A stretch of 64,000 nt of DNA, taken from assembly GCF_014207095.1 (NCBI RefSeq), contig NZ_JACHBG010000004.1, positions 248,001 through 312,000 on the forward strand. The letters run 5' to 3'. The first letter of the stretch is position 1, and every line of letters starts with the position of its first letter. The position numbers were made by a program, and so were the translations under genes. Below the pieces are notes generated by a model. The model was not told the origin of the DNA. It did no database searches and worked only from the letters and a program-made list of their open reading frames with translations. Below, piece after piece: positions 43,524 to 52,496 of this stretch. This DNA comes from Martinezella lusitana (GTDB lineage Bacteria; Pseudomonadota; Alphaproteobacteria; Rhizobiales; Rhizobiaceae).

Positions 43524-44588
43524 TCAGGTCACTGCTTCCGCCAGCGTAAAGACCGCGCAAGGCTCGATAATCCCTCGCAGCTCATGTTTACCCAGTGGGA
43601 CGAGCGCCGTGCCCGTTTCGGCCGCGACAGCGCCCGAGACGAGTACGTTGCAGCCCAGCGGCTTGCAAAGGCCCTCAAGACGGCTGACGAGATTGACCGC
43701 GGGGCCGATGGCGGTGAAGTCCAGGCGGTCGGCGGCGCCGATATTGCCCCAGAGCATGTCGCCGAAATGCAGGGCGGCGCCGAAAGGGAGCGGCGGCAGG
43801 CCCTGAGCCTTTCGGGTCGCATCGAGGTGGGCCATGCCGGCGCGGATGGCGGTAACGGCGCGGAGGGCCGCTTCGCAGGCTTCCGCCGACGTTCCGGTCA
43901 CCGGAAAGATTGCCAGCACTCCGTCACCGACGAATTTCAGCACTTCGCCGCCGAAGGCGTGGACAGCGCCCGCGACGCGGTCGAACCACGCGTCGAGGGC
44001 GGATATCACGATGGTCGGCTCCGTCGCCTCGGACAGTGCGGTGAAATCCCGCAGGTCGGCGCAGAGGAGCGCGGCGCGAATGGTCTCGCCGGTGCTGCGG
44101 CTGAGCGCGCCGGCCTGCACGCGCGCGGCGCTGCGGCGGCCGAGATAGGCCTCCAGCAAGGCGGACAACGCCGCCCGGGCGGCCAAGCCGCTCAAGGGGG
44201 CAGCGGCAAATCGGGCGATTTGGCGCAAACTATCCGCTTCGGTTGTGGTGAAGGGCCGCGTGCCCGCCCAGGCCAGAACGGAGTTGCCAGGCGTGCCTGC
44301 AATCGTTTCCTCGCAAATCGGGCCGAACTCGGCCAACCAGTCACGGCCGGCTTGCCCAAGTGCAGTGCCGGCAAAGCCGAGGGCCTCGTTAACGGCACCA
44401 TCTTCGGCATGCCACAACCAGCTATGCTGCGTGATGATTGGGTGCGGCGCCGAAAGCGTCAGTGCGCCGCCGGCGAGTGGCAGTCCGGCGGCCAGCAGCT
44501 GTCCGCCCAGATCGGCCAGGAAGCGCTCGGGGCTGGGAGAGGCGGCGGCTTTGTCGACAAGCCAGGCGAGAGAGGCGGGCAAATCCAT
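43524..44588 (-). CDS. Class III adenylate cyclase
   Basis: 354 residues. The N-terminal 170 residues form an unassigned, GAF-like regulatory region. The catalytic domain shows CADLRDFTALSE (first metal Asp), GGEVLKFVGDGVLAIF (second metal Asp and substrate Lys), LHFGDMLWGNIG, RLDFTAIGPAVNLVSRLE (adenine-specific Asp and the transition-state Asn and Arg). The Lys/Asp pair favours ATP over GTP. It is one of the many such cyclases found in rhizobia. It stands alone; its stop faces the deaminase gene. Confidence 0.88.
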   Translation of the reverse strand: MDLPASLAWLVDKAAASPSPERFLADLGGQLLAAGLPLAGGALTLSAPHPIITQHSWLWHAEDGAVNEALGFAGTALGQAGRDWLAEFGPICEETIAGTPGNSVLAWAGTRPFTTTEADSLRQIARFAAAPLSGLAARAALSALLEAYLGRRSAARVQAGALSRSTGETIRAALLCADLRDFTALSEATEPTIVISALDAWFDRVAGAVHAFGGEVLKFVGDGVLAIFPVTGTSAEACEAALRAVTAIRAGMAHLDATRKAQGLPPLPFGAALHFGDMLWGNIGAADRLDFTAIGPAVNLVSRLEGLCKPLGCNVLVSGAVAAETGTALVPLGKHELRGIIEPCAVFTLAEAVT

Positions 44589-44752
44589 GCGAGGATCATG
44601 CCATGGCAGTTGCAGGCTGTCATCCTCGCCGACGCAGCCTTTTGGTGCGGCCTCAACTCTCCCGGTTCAACGGGCAAGGCTGCTGTCGCCAATCGGTGAT
44701 ATCGAGCGAACATCAAACCAACGCGCCTGATGGGACAGCGCCCAGGACGTTG

Positions 44753-45208
44753 TCAGCTTTTGCCGTCGTGACCGCGCATCGGATCTGGACCGGGATCTCG
44801 TCCGGAGGCCACGGCGGCCATGCGGTCGAGATAATGCGCCCAGCCTTTTGCATGGGCCTCACATTGTCCGGCCGTCGGCAGGCCGGTGTGTGTGAGGCGG
44901 ACCAGGGTTCCTTCAGGCTGTTCGATCAGGTCGATCTCCACCAGGCTCGATCCCGGCGGCACTTCTTCGCTGCCTTCCCAGCCGAAGCTGTAGGCGAGGC
45001 GATGGACCGGGACGACCTCGCGGAACGCGCCGCGTGCGACGCGCGCCCCGGTCACGTTGACGAGATAGATGCCGCCAGGCTGCGGCTCGGTCTTGGCTTC
45101 CGTGCCCATCCAGCGCAGGATCTTCTCGGGGTCGGTCAGCAATGCGAATATGGCGGCAGGCGGTGCCGGGACATGGGTCTCCCGGCGGACGACTAAGGGC
45201 TCTGACAT
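44753..45208 (-). CDS. SRPBCC (AHSA1/START-like) protein
   Basis: 151 residues with the typical SRPBCC start (VRRETHVPAPPAAIFALLTDPEKILRWMGTEAKTEPQPGGIYLVNV) and the conserved end GLPTAGQCEAHAKGWAHYLDRMAA. The fold binds hydrophobic ligands or serves as a chaperone-like or polyketide-cyclase-like module. No substrate can be inferred. It is a single gene between the cyclase and uvrB, and 45209-45396 shows nothing further. Confidence 0.8.
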   Translation of the reverse strand: MSEPLVVRRETHVPAPPAAIFALLTDPEKILRWMGTEAKTEPQPGGIYLVNVTGARVARGAFREVVPVHRLAYSFGWEGSEEVPPGSSLVEIDLIEQPEGTLVRLTHTGLPTAGQCEAHAKGWAHYLDRMAAVASGRDPGPDPMRGHDGKS

Positions 45209-45396
45209 CGATCTCTCTCCCGTGGGTGCTATCGCCTTCTCACGGCACGGCGCGCAAAAAAAGCGTCCTCCGTCCCTCCGTGGGTCTCCTCATAGAAAAT
45301 ATGTAGGTGCTGATGCACAGCCAACAAGACATCGCTTGATACTTGCGAGCACTGCTCATCAAGAACCACAGTTCCAACCGGCCGGCGACAGCAGTC

Positions 45397-48183
45397 TTAG
45401 CGTCCGGGCCGTCCGGTCTTCCCCTTCGTTCGGCCCTTGCGCTGCTTCTCGTCCACCGGATCCTCGTAGGAGCCGACGCCGGGTTTGGCGCGGATCACCG
45501 GCTTGTCCGGCACCTTGCCGGTTACCGGCTTTTCGGTGCGGCCGACGGTCATTTCGTCCAGCGTGTTCTTGCGGAAAAGCGGTGTGCCGGCATCGCTGCC
45601 CGGTCCCATTTCATCAAGGTTCGGCTTGGCGAAATAGGAGCGGGATGCCTCAGATTCTGGCGCTGCGCGCTTGCTCGACGCGCCGCGGCTTTCGAGGCTC
45701 TTCGCCTCCTCGCGGGCTAGGGGATCGTCCATTGCGGCAAGTTCGACGGCCTTGAGGCGCTTGATCTCATCGCGCAGTCTCGCGGCCTTTTCGAAATCCA
45801 GGTCGGCGGCGGCATCGCGCATGGATTTTTCCAGCGCGTTGAGATGGGCCTGCAGGTTGTTGCCGACCAGATGACCGCCATCGGCAAAACCCTTGCCGGA
45901 GGCGCCGCCGATATCGGCGCGGACATGGTCCTTCTCATAGACGCTGTCGAGAATATCCGAGATTTTTGCCTTCACCGATTCCGGTGTGATGCCGTTTTCG
46001 AGGTTGAAAGCCATCTGCTTCTCGCGGCGGCGGCTGGTCTCATCCATCGCCCGCTTCATCGAACCAGTGATCGTATCGGCATAGAGGATGACCTTGCCGT
46101 CGACGTTACGCGCGGCGCGGCCGATGGTCTGGATGAGCGAAGTTTCCGAACGGAGGAAGCCTTCCTTGTCGGCATCGAGGATGGCCACGAAGCCGCATTC
46201 GGGAATGTCGAGACCTTCGCGCAGCAGGTTGATGCCGACGAGCACGTCGAAGGCGCCGAGGCGAAGGTCGCGGATGATCTCGATACGCTCCAGCGTGTCG
46301 ATATCGGAGTGCATGTAGCGCACGCGCACGCCCTGTTCGTGGAGATACTCCGTAAGATCCTCGGCCATGCGCTTGGTAAGGACTGTGCAGAGGGTGCGAT
46401 AGCCCTTGGCGGCAGTTTCGCGGATCTCGCCGAGCACGTCGTCGACCTGGGTGCGGGCAGAGCGGACCTCGACCGGCGGGTCGATGAGGCCTGTGGGGCG
46501 GATGACCTGTTCGGCGAAGACACCGCCGGATTGTTCCATTTCCCAGCTGCCCGGTGTAGCAGAAACCGCGATCGTGTCCGGGCGCATGGCGTCCCATTCC
46601 TCGAAGCGCAGCGGTCGGTTGTCCATGCAGGAGGGCAGGCGGAAGCCGTATTCGGCCAGCGTCGCCTTGCGCCGGAAGTCGCCTCGGTACATGCCGCCGA
46701 TCTGGCTCACCGAGACGTGGCTTTCATCGATGAACAGCAGCGCGTTATCGGGAATATATTCGAATAGCGTCGGCGGCGGCTCGCCGGGATTGCGGCCGGT
46801 CAGATAGCGCGAATAGTTCTCGATGCCGGCGCAGGAGCCGGTGGCTTCAAGCATTTCGACGTCGTAGCGAGTGCGCTGCTCCAAGCGCTGCGCTTCGAGC
46901 AGGCGGCCGGCTTTTTCCAGCTCGGCGAGCCGGATTTTCAGCTCTTCCTTGATCGCCTTGATGGCGCCGTTCAGCGTCGGGCGCGGCGTCACATAGTGCG
47001 AATTGGCGTAGATCTTCACCGACTTCAGGTCGCCGGTTTTCTGGCCGGTCAGCGGGTCGAATTCGGTGATGGCGTCGATCTCGTCGCCGAACATGGAGAT
47101 GCGCCAGGCAGCGTCCTCCAAGTGGGCCGGGAAGATTTCGATCGTGTCGCCGCGGACGCGGAAGGAACCGCGGATGAAATCCATATCGCGGCGCTTGTAT
47201 TGCTGCGCCACGAGGTCGGCCAGAAGCTGGCGCTGGTCCAGACGGTCGCCGACGTTCATCTGGAAAGTCATCGCCGTATAGGTTTCGACCGAGCCGATAC
47301 CGTAGATGCAGGAGACCGAGGCGACGATGATGCAATCGTCACGCTCCAGCAGCGAGCGCGTCGCCGAGTGGCGCATGCGGTCGATCTGCTCGTTGATCGA
47401 GCTTTCCTTCTCGATGAAGGTATCCGAGCGCGGTACGTAGGCTTCCGGCTGGTAATAGTCGTAGTAGGAGACGAAATACTCGACTGCGTTGTCGGGGAAG
47501 AAATTCTTGAATTCGGAATAGAGCTGAGCGGCCAGCGTCTTGTTGGGCGCGAGGATGACGGCGGGGCGCTGCGTCGCCTCGATCACCTTGGCCATTGTAA
47601 ACGTCTTGCCGGAGCCGGTAACGCCGAGCAGCACCTGGCTGCGGTCGCCATTCTCTAGGCCTTCGACAAGGTCGCGGATCGCGGTCGGCTGGTCGCCAGC
47701 GGGCTGATATTCCGAGGCCATGCGGATCTGGATGCCGCCTTCGGATTTCGCCGGCCGGGTAGGGCGATGCGGCGTCCAGAGCTTGCCATCCTTGAAGAGA
47801 GGGTTGCCGCTCTCGATCAGCTTCGACAGCGCTTCCACCGTGGCCGTTACGCCGCTGGTGGCGATCTTGTCGGCATCTTCGAGCGCGATATCCAGGCCAG
47901 CAACCGGATTGAGGCCGGCCGCGGCTCGTGTCTTCGGATCCGTCGAACCGCCCATGGACGTGCCGCGCCCCGACTTCGAAGCTGCGATTTCCACCTTCTT
48001 GCGATGCTTGCCAGCTTTGGAGGCAATCTCGCGCTGCGTCTCGATGCCGGACATTTCGGCGTCGGCCTCGAGCTGCTTCACCCAATCGGCAACGCTGCCG
48101 CTGAGCGGCGCACCTTCAAACGGTGCCTGCGGCGCCTCTTCGAAACCGGTCGGGGCGGAGGGTTTTTTCGGTGATTTGGCCAT
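45397..48183 (-). CDS. uvrB: Excinuclease ABC subunit B with long N- and C-terminal extensions
   Basis: 928 residues, compared with about 670 in most bacteria. The DNA-repair helicase core begins near residue 150 ([17 protein letters not shown]-loop [28 protein letters not shown] hairpin), with the C-terminal UVR motif ([26 protein letters not shown]) before a charged tail of about 120 residues. The N-terminal extension (Lys/Pro rich, then [18 protein letters not shown]) is typical for Rhizobiales. It works with UvrA and UvrC in nucleotide excision repair. The start at 48183 is preferred over 48234. Confidence 0.95.
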   Translation of the reverse strand: MAKSPKKPSAPTGFEEAPQAPFEGAPLSGSVADWVKQLEADAEMSGIETQREIASKAGKHRKKVEIAASKSGRGTSMGGSTDPKTRAAAGLNPVAGLDIALEDADKIATSGVTATVEALSKLIESGNPLFKDGKLWTPHRPTRPAKSEGGIQIRMASEYQPAGDQPTAIRDLVEGLENGDRSQVLLGVTGSGKTFTMAKVIEATQRPAVILAPNKTLAAQLYSEFKNFFPDNAVEYFVSYYDYYQPEAYVPRSDTFIEKESSINEQIDRMRHSATRSLLERDDCIIVASVSCIYGIGSVETYTAMTFQMNVGDRLDQRQLLADLVAQQYKRRDMDFIRGSFRVRGDTIEIFPAHLEDAAWRISMFGDEIDAITEFDPLTGQKTGDLKSVKIYANSHYVTPRPTLNGAIKAIKEELKIRLAELEKAGRLLEAQRLEQRTRYDVEMLEATGSCAGIENYSRYLTGRNPGEPPPTLFEYIPDNALLFIDESHVSVSQIGGMYRGDFRRKATLAEYGFRLPSCMDNRPLRFEEWDAMRPDTIAVSATPGSWEMEQSGGVFAEQVIRPTGLIDPPVEVRSARTQVDDVLGEIRETAAKGYRTLCTVLTKRMAEDLTEYLHEQGVRVRYMHSDIDTLERIEIIRDLRLGAFDVLVGINLLREGLDIPECGFVAILDADKEGFLRSETSLIQTIGRAARNVDGKVILYADTITGSMKRAMDETSRRREKQMAFNLENGITPESVKAKISDILDSVYEKDHVRADIGGASGKGFADGGHLVGNNLQAHLNALEKSMRDAAADLDFEKAARLRDEIKRLKAVELAAMDDPLAREEAKSLESRGASSKRAAPESEASRSYFAKPNLDEMGPGSDAGTPLFRKNTLDEMTVGRTEKPVTGKVPDKPVIRAKPGVGSYEDPVDEKQRKGRTKGKTGRPGR

Positions 48184-48465
48184 GCGGCGAATATGGAGGC
48201 AGATCGCACAGATGTGAAGGGGCAAAGGGTACAAAAGGGAAACAAAATGGTAGATTTTTCCGTTCGTCGACCATGTTAAATATGTTACAACCTGAAGGCG
48301 GCCGATGCGTTAGCGCTGATCTGAAAGTCCGCATAGCGCGATCCTCGCAGGCGCCACAGGAGGAGCCGGCTGCAGCGTCGACATGCCCGGTCAGTGCCGG
48401 GCTCCCCCAGCTTTCGACGGCATCCGGTATTGCCCGCCTCGCCGCCGCCATCCGGTCGGAGGATC

Positions 48466-49719
48466 ATGATGACCGCATTGGATAGCTTACATTCCTTGTC
48501 CCCTCAGCAACGAAACACCGTCATCGCGGCCTATCTCGGCTGGACGCTGGATGCTTTCGATTTCTTCATATTGGTATTCGTTCTCAAACACATAGCCGAG
48601 GAATTTCACACGGACGTGCCGGCGGTTGCCGTCGCGATTTTTCTCACCCTGGCCATGCGTCCGATTGGCGCGCTGATCTTTGGTCTTGCGGCCGACCGTT
48701 ACGGCCGGCGTGTCACGCTGATGATCGACGTGCTGCTCTATTCGGTCTTCGAGTTCCTGACCGGCTTTTCGACGGGACTGACCATGTTCCTCGTCCTTCG
48801 GGCACTCTTCGGCGTTGCCATGGGCGGCGAATGGGGCGTTGGTGCATCGCTGACGATGGAGACCATTCCCGAGGAGTCGCGCGGCCTCGTCTCGGGTATC
48901 CTGCAGGCGGGCTATCCCTCCGGCTATCTGATCGCGTCGATCGTCTTCTTCCTGCTATTCCCGATCATCGGTTGGCGCGGCATGTTCATGGTCGGGGCGG
49001 TCCCGGCGCTGCTGGTGCTCTATATCAGGCGCAACGTGCAGGAATCGCCGGCTTTCGTGCAGCGGCAATCCAAGCCGCAGCGGCCGTTCCTCACCGTGCT
49101 GCGCGAGAACATCCCGTTGTTCATCTGGGCCGTCCTGTTGATGACGGCCTTCAATTTCTTCAGCCACGGCACGCAGGATCTCTACCCCACCTTCCTCGAA
49201 ACCCAGAGGCAGTATGATTCCTATACGGTCGGGGCCATCGCGATCGTCTATAATATCGGTGCGATTGTCGGAGGTCTGTCCTTCGGCACGCTGTCCGAGC
49301 GTATCGGCAGGCGTCGAACCATCGTCATTGCTGCCCTCTTGGCGATCCCCGCCGCGCCGCTCTGGGTCTATGGGCACGGGCCGGTGATGCTTGCGATCGG
49401 CGCATTCCTGATGCAGCTTTTCGTGCAGGGCGCTTGGGGTATCATTCCCGTGCATCTGAACGAATTGTCACCGGATGAGGTGCGCGGCACATTTCCCGGC
49501 TTCGCGTATCAGCTCGGCAACCTGCTGGCGTCGGGCAATGCTTCGATCCAGGCTGGGCTGGCGAAGAGATGGGGCGGCGACTATGCCCTCGCGCTGTTGG
49601 TCGTGGCCTGCATCGTCGCTGTCGTCGTGGCTATCTTTGCCGGCTTTGGCTTCGAGAAGAAGGGTGTTCGTTTCGGCGGCAAGAGCGCTGGCTCAGCGGA
49701 TGGTGTCGCGCAAACCTGA
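48466..49719 (+). CDS. MFS transporter of the sugar acid/carboxylate (ShiA-JEN1-like) type
   Basis: 417 residues with about 12 membrane segments. LGWTLDAFDFFILVFVLKHIAEEF, GLAADRYGRRVTLMIDVLLYSVFEFLTGFSTGL and EWGVGASLTMETIPEESRGLVSGILQAGYPSGYL are typical of metabolite:H+ symporters for organic acids. Substrates in this group include lactate, pyruvate, proline-like or sialic acids, so the ligand is open. The start at 48466 has GGAGG upstream; ATG 48469 is an alternative. It is divergent from uvrB; the 282 bases between hold no other recognisable element. Confidence 0.85.
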   Translation: MMTALDSLHSLSPQQRNTVIAAYLGWTLDAFDFFILVFVLKHIAEEFHTDVPAVAVAIFLTLAMRPIGALIFGLAADRYGRRVTLMIDVLLYSVFEFLTGFSTGLTMFLVLRALFGVAMGGEWGVGASLTMETIPEESRGLVSGILQAGYPSGYLIASIVFFLLFPIIGWRGMFMVGAVPALLVLYIRRNVQESPAFVQRQSKPQRPFLTVLRENIPLFIWAVLLMTAFNFFSHGTQDLYPTFLETQRQYDSYTVGAIAIVYNIGAIVGGLSFGTLSERIGRRRTIVIAALLAIPAAPLWVYGHGPVMLAIGAFLMQLFVQGAWGIIPVHLNELSPDEVRGTFPGFAYQLGNLLASGNASIQAGLAKRWGGDYALALLVVACIVAVVVAIFAGFGFEKKGVRFGGKSAGSADGVAQT

Positions 49720-49743
49720 GCCGTCTCGACATCCAGCCTAAAG

Positions 49744-49768
49744 GAAGCCGGTTGAAGCGACCGGCTTC
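49744..49768. terminator. Hairpin between the MFS gene and the secreted protein gene
   Basis: GAAGCCGGT (49744-49752) pairs with ACCGGCTTC (49760-49768) over a 7-base loop, followed by TCCCTT. It lies at convergent 3' ends 25 bases after the MFS stop. The U-tract is weak. Confidence 0.5.
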
Positions 49769-49772
49769 TCCC

Positions 49773-50276
49773 TTACTTGCCGCATACCTCCGAAATCTTC
49801 GCCTGCGCGAAACCGCGGGCGAGATCCTGCAGCCCGCCGACAGATGATATGAGTTCGCCGATCGGGCCGTTGATGCCGAGATGGAGATCGGTGATGTGGC
49901 ATGCGCCGACATCAACTGTCATGGATGCGTCGAGTTCGCCTTTGACGGTCGCCTTCAGCACGCCGTGCGACTTGCAGACCATATCTGCGTGAGCATTGAT
50001 CTGCACGCCACCGTTCGGGCCATCGCAGACGTCGAGCGACTTTACCTCGAATTTCTCCTTATGATCGACCCCCGGCAGCTTCTTGCAGGGGTCGGCTTCG
50101 TTTACCGATTTCTCGATCTGGGGGCCGAATTTGCTCTGCAGCAGCGACCAGCACAAGCCGGGCGCGGCCTCTGCCGGCGTTGCCGCCAGCGGCAGAGGCG
50201 ACAGCGGCACAACGACGATTGCGGCGAGCAACGCCATGCGAAACGAGGAAGGAAGTGCGGCATATTTCGGATTCAC
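49773..50276 (-). CDS. Exported hypothetical protein
   Basis: 167 residues with a signal peptide of about 38 residues (hydrophobic core MALLAAIVVVPLSPLPLAATPAEA, cleavage after AEA). The mature part has six cysteines (GLCWS, DPCKK, DVCDG, MVCKS, ACHIT, EVCGK), suggesting disulfides in the periplasm, and no known domain that I recognise. It is a single gene; its function is unknown. Confidence 0.6.
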   Translation of the reverse strand: MNPKYAALPSSFRMALLAAIVVVPLSPLPLAATPAEAAPGLCWSLLQSKFGPQIEKSVNEADPCKKLPGVDHKEKFEVKSLDVCDGPNGGVQINAHADMVCKSHGVLKATVKGELDASMTVDVGACHITDLHLGINGPIGELISSVGGLQDLARGFAQAKISEVCGK

Positions 50277-50383
50277 GGCGATCTAACCTCTGAAAGGAAG
50301 AAGAAGCAAAGCATGTTCCGGCCCTGCCGCAGTCTGTCATGCCCCTCACCAGCAAGGCAATCCCCGTATCTCAGGGGGGTGAG

Positions 50384-51220
50384 TCAATCCCTGACGACTT
50401 TCGTGTCGCAGAAACGGTCGTAGAAAGTTTGCCCACGCCACACGACCAGCGGATAGACCCACCAGATGAGCGCGAAAACGAACAGCATCGGCGTCAATGC
50501 GCCAGTCAGGGCGAAAACACCGCTCGTGGACAGAAGATTCAAATCGCGCGCCTGCTGGATCAACTGCTCGATCGGCTGCGATAGCGGTCTTACGAGAAGC
50601 AGGCTCGCGAGGTCGACGATCGCGATGAGCATGAGCGGCAGAAATTTAAATATCTCCCGCTTCGTTGCCAGACTGAGGGGCAGGGGAAAGTCTTCGAGCG
50701 TCTTCACGCGTAGCGAGAGCAGGCGCTTGCCGGGCGTTCGTCTCGTGCCTGCCGAACAGAAGGCAAAGATTACAGGCAACAGCAGAAGGACGATGCTGGA
50801 TGTCGGCCTGGTGACAACGCTTGGATCGACCGGATCTCCCTTCTTGTCTACCGGGACTGCGACCGAGCGTACGGACGTCGTCTTTCCGTGCTGCGAAGCG
50901 ACCTTCGAAACGAAGATGGTGTATCCCTCACTGCCAAGCCAGGAGATGCGACACAGCTGGTTGCTTCTCACTTCGCCTGATTGCAGCGGCCACTCGGCTT
51001 CTATTTTCGGAATGAGCGGCCCGGACGTCGTTTCAGCGCATTGTTGCTTCTGGAGGAACGGCAGTGTGAGATCCCGGGATGTCACGACGGACAGAGCGAG
51101 AAACAGCAGGATGAAGACAATCTGGAAGATGACGATGTCGATCGCATAGGCACCAAACCGTCGCCAGAAATGGCGCGGAGGCAAGGAAGCCGTTCGATCG
51201 TCCGATGCTGCAGAACTCAT
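50384..51220 (-). CDS. RDD-family membrane protein
   Basis: 278 residues with three or four membrane segments. The N-terminal RDD-type helix (PRHFWRRFGAYAIDIVIFQIVFILLFLALSVV) and the central RRTPGKRLLSLRVKT motif define the family. Between them is a roughly 80-residue soluble loop with two cysteines. The start at 51220 has GGGGGA upstream. RDD proteins are proposed ion or solute transporters (e.g. sodium antiport), but the role here is unproven. It is close to the two exported Sel1 proteins on the same strand. Confidence 0.75.
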   Translation of the reverse strand: MSSAASDDRTASLPPRHFWRRFGAYAIDIVIFQIVFILLFLALSVVTSRDLTLPFLQKQQCAETTSGPLIPKIEAEWPLQSGEVRSNQLCRISWLGSEGYTIFVSKVASQHGKTTSVRSVAVPVDKKGDPVDPSVVTRPTSSIVLLLLPVIFAFCSAGTRRTPGKRLLSLRVKTLEDFPLPLSLATKREIFKFLPLMLIAIVDLASLLLVRPLSQPIEQLIQQARDLNLLSTSGVFALTGALTPMLFVFALIWWVYPLVVWRGQTFYDRFCDTKVVRD

Positions 51221-51371
51221 GATTCCCCCAACTTGCAACACCTGCTCCTGCCGGTCGCAGCGCAGCGTGCTTCAGGTTGCAGGAAATAGCATGGCTTGCC
51301 GAGATTCGGCAGCGAATGAGGGCTGCGCCATCGACAAATGGAGTGGCTAGTTGCCGATCCCTCCGATCTGC

Positions 51372-52442
51372 TCAGATCGGGATGCTGCTTGTGTTCGAGG
51401 GCGCGCTTTGGTCGTCGTCGCTGTCGCCCTGATAGCCAAGGCTCTTTGCCTTGCGGAACCACTCCTGGGCCTTGCCCGGATCGACCGGGACGCCGTCGCC
51501 GTCGCGATACATCGCGCCGAGATTGTTGGCTGCATCGGCATATTGATGCTCGGCCGCCCGCTTGAACCAGAAGATGGCCTGGGTCGCGTTCCTGGCGACG
51601 CCTTCGCCGTCGCGGAACATCACGCCGAGATTGTATTCGGCTTCGACATTATCCTGCCCTGCGGCCTTCAGAAACCAGATGATCGCTTCGGGATCGTTCT
51701 GCTTTATCCCGTCGCCGTCGGCATACATCGCACCGATATTATATTGGGCGTCCGCGTCTCCCTGATCGGCCGCCTTGCTGAACCAGAAGAGAGCTTTCGG
51801 GCCGTCCTTTCCGACGCCTTCGCCATCGCGATACATGATGCCGAGATTGTATTGCGCCTCGACCTTACCCTGGTCGGCAGCCTTCAGATACCAGACGAGG
51901 GCCTGGCTCTTGTCCTTGCTCGTGCCGTCTCCCTGATCGTACATGACGCCAACATTATACTGCGCGTCGATATCTCCCTGTTCCGCCGCCTTGCGATACC
52001 AGACGAAAGCCTGCGCCTTGTCCTGGGGGATACCTTCACCCGTATCGTACATGACGGCCAGATTGTATTGTGCGTTGGAATGGCCTTGTGCCGCGGCCTT
52101 CTTGTACCACTCGATCGCCTGGTTTTTGTCTACGGCCACCCCTTCGCCCTGGTCATACATGGTGCCGATATTGAATTGTGCCTCGGCACGGCCCTGGTCG
52201 GCCGCCTTTTTGTACCAGCTGAACGCCAGCGCGAGATTTCTCGCGACACCGTTGCCTTCCTCGTACATCTGGCCGAGTTTCATCTGGGCGTTGGCATCGC
52301 CCTGGTTCGCCAGGGGACGCAAATAGTCGAGGGTCGATCTGAAGTTTCCGCGATCGTAGGTGTTCCGGCCGACATCGGCATGGGCGGTGCTGACGGATGC
52401 CAATGCGAAGAGCAATCCTGTTGCTCCCTTCTTCCAATTCAC
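51372..52442 (-). CDS. Exported Sel1-repeat protein (8 repeats)
   Basis: 356 residues: signal peptide MNWKKGATGLLFALASVSTAHA, then eight full 36-residue Sel1 repeats plus a partial ninth, with consensus W(Y/F)xKAAxQGxxxAQYNLGxMYxxGxGV. The solenoid is a protein-protein interaction scaffold, periplasmic or exported. The C-terminus is acidic and Ser-rich without a further domain. Sel1 proteins of this type in rhizobia take part in envelope signalling or polysaccharide regulation (e.g. ExoR), but this protein does not match ExoR in length or ends as far as I can see. A second Sel1 gene lies 54 bases upstream in the same direction. Confidence 0.8.
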   Translation of the reverse strand: MNWKKGATGLLFALASVSTAHADVGRNTYDRGNFRSTLDYLRPLANQGDANAQMKLGQMYEEGNGVARNLALAFSWYKKAADQGRAEAQFNIGTMYDQGEGVAVDKNQAIEWYKKAAAQGHSNAQYNLAVMYDTGEGIPQDKAQAFVWYRKAAEQGDIDAQYNVGVMYDQGDGTSKDKSQALVWYLKAADQGKVEAQYNLGIMYRDGEGVGKDGPKALFWFSKAADQGDADAQYNIGAMYADGDGIKQNDPEAIIWFLKAAGQDNVEAEYNLGVMFRDGEGVARNATQAIFWFKRAAEHQYADAANNLGAMYRDGDGVPVDPGKAQEWFRKAKSLGYQGDSDDDQSAPSNTSSIPI

Positions 52443-52496
52443 GATCTACCCCTCAGTCGATGATTCTCTGGATCGATATCAATGCATTTGCCGCGG

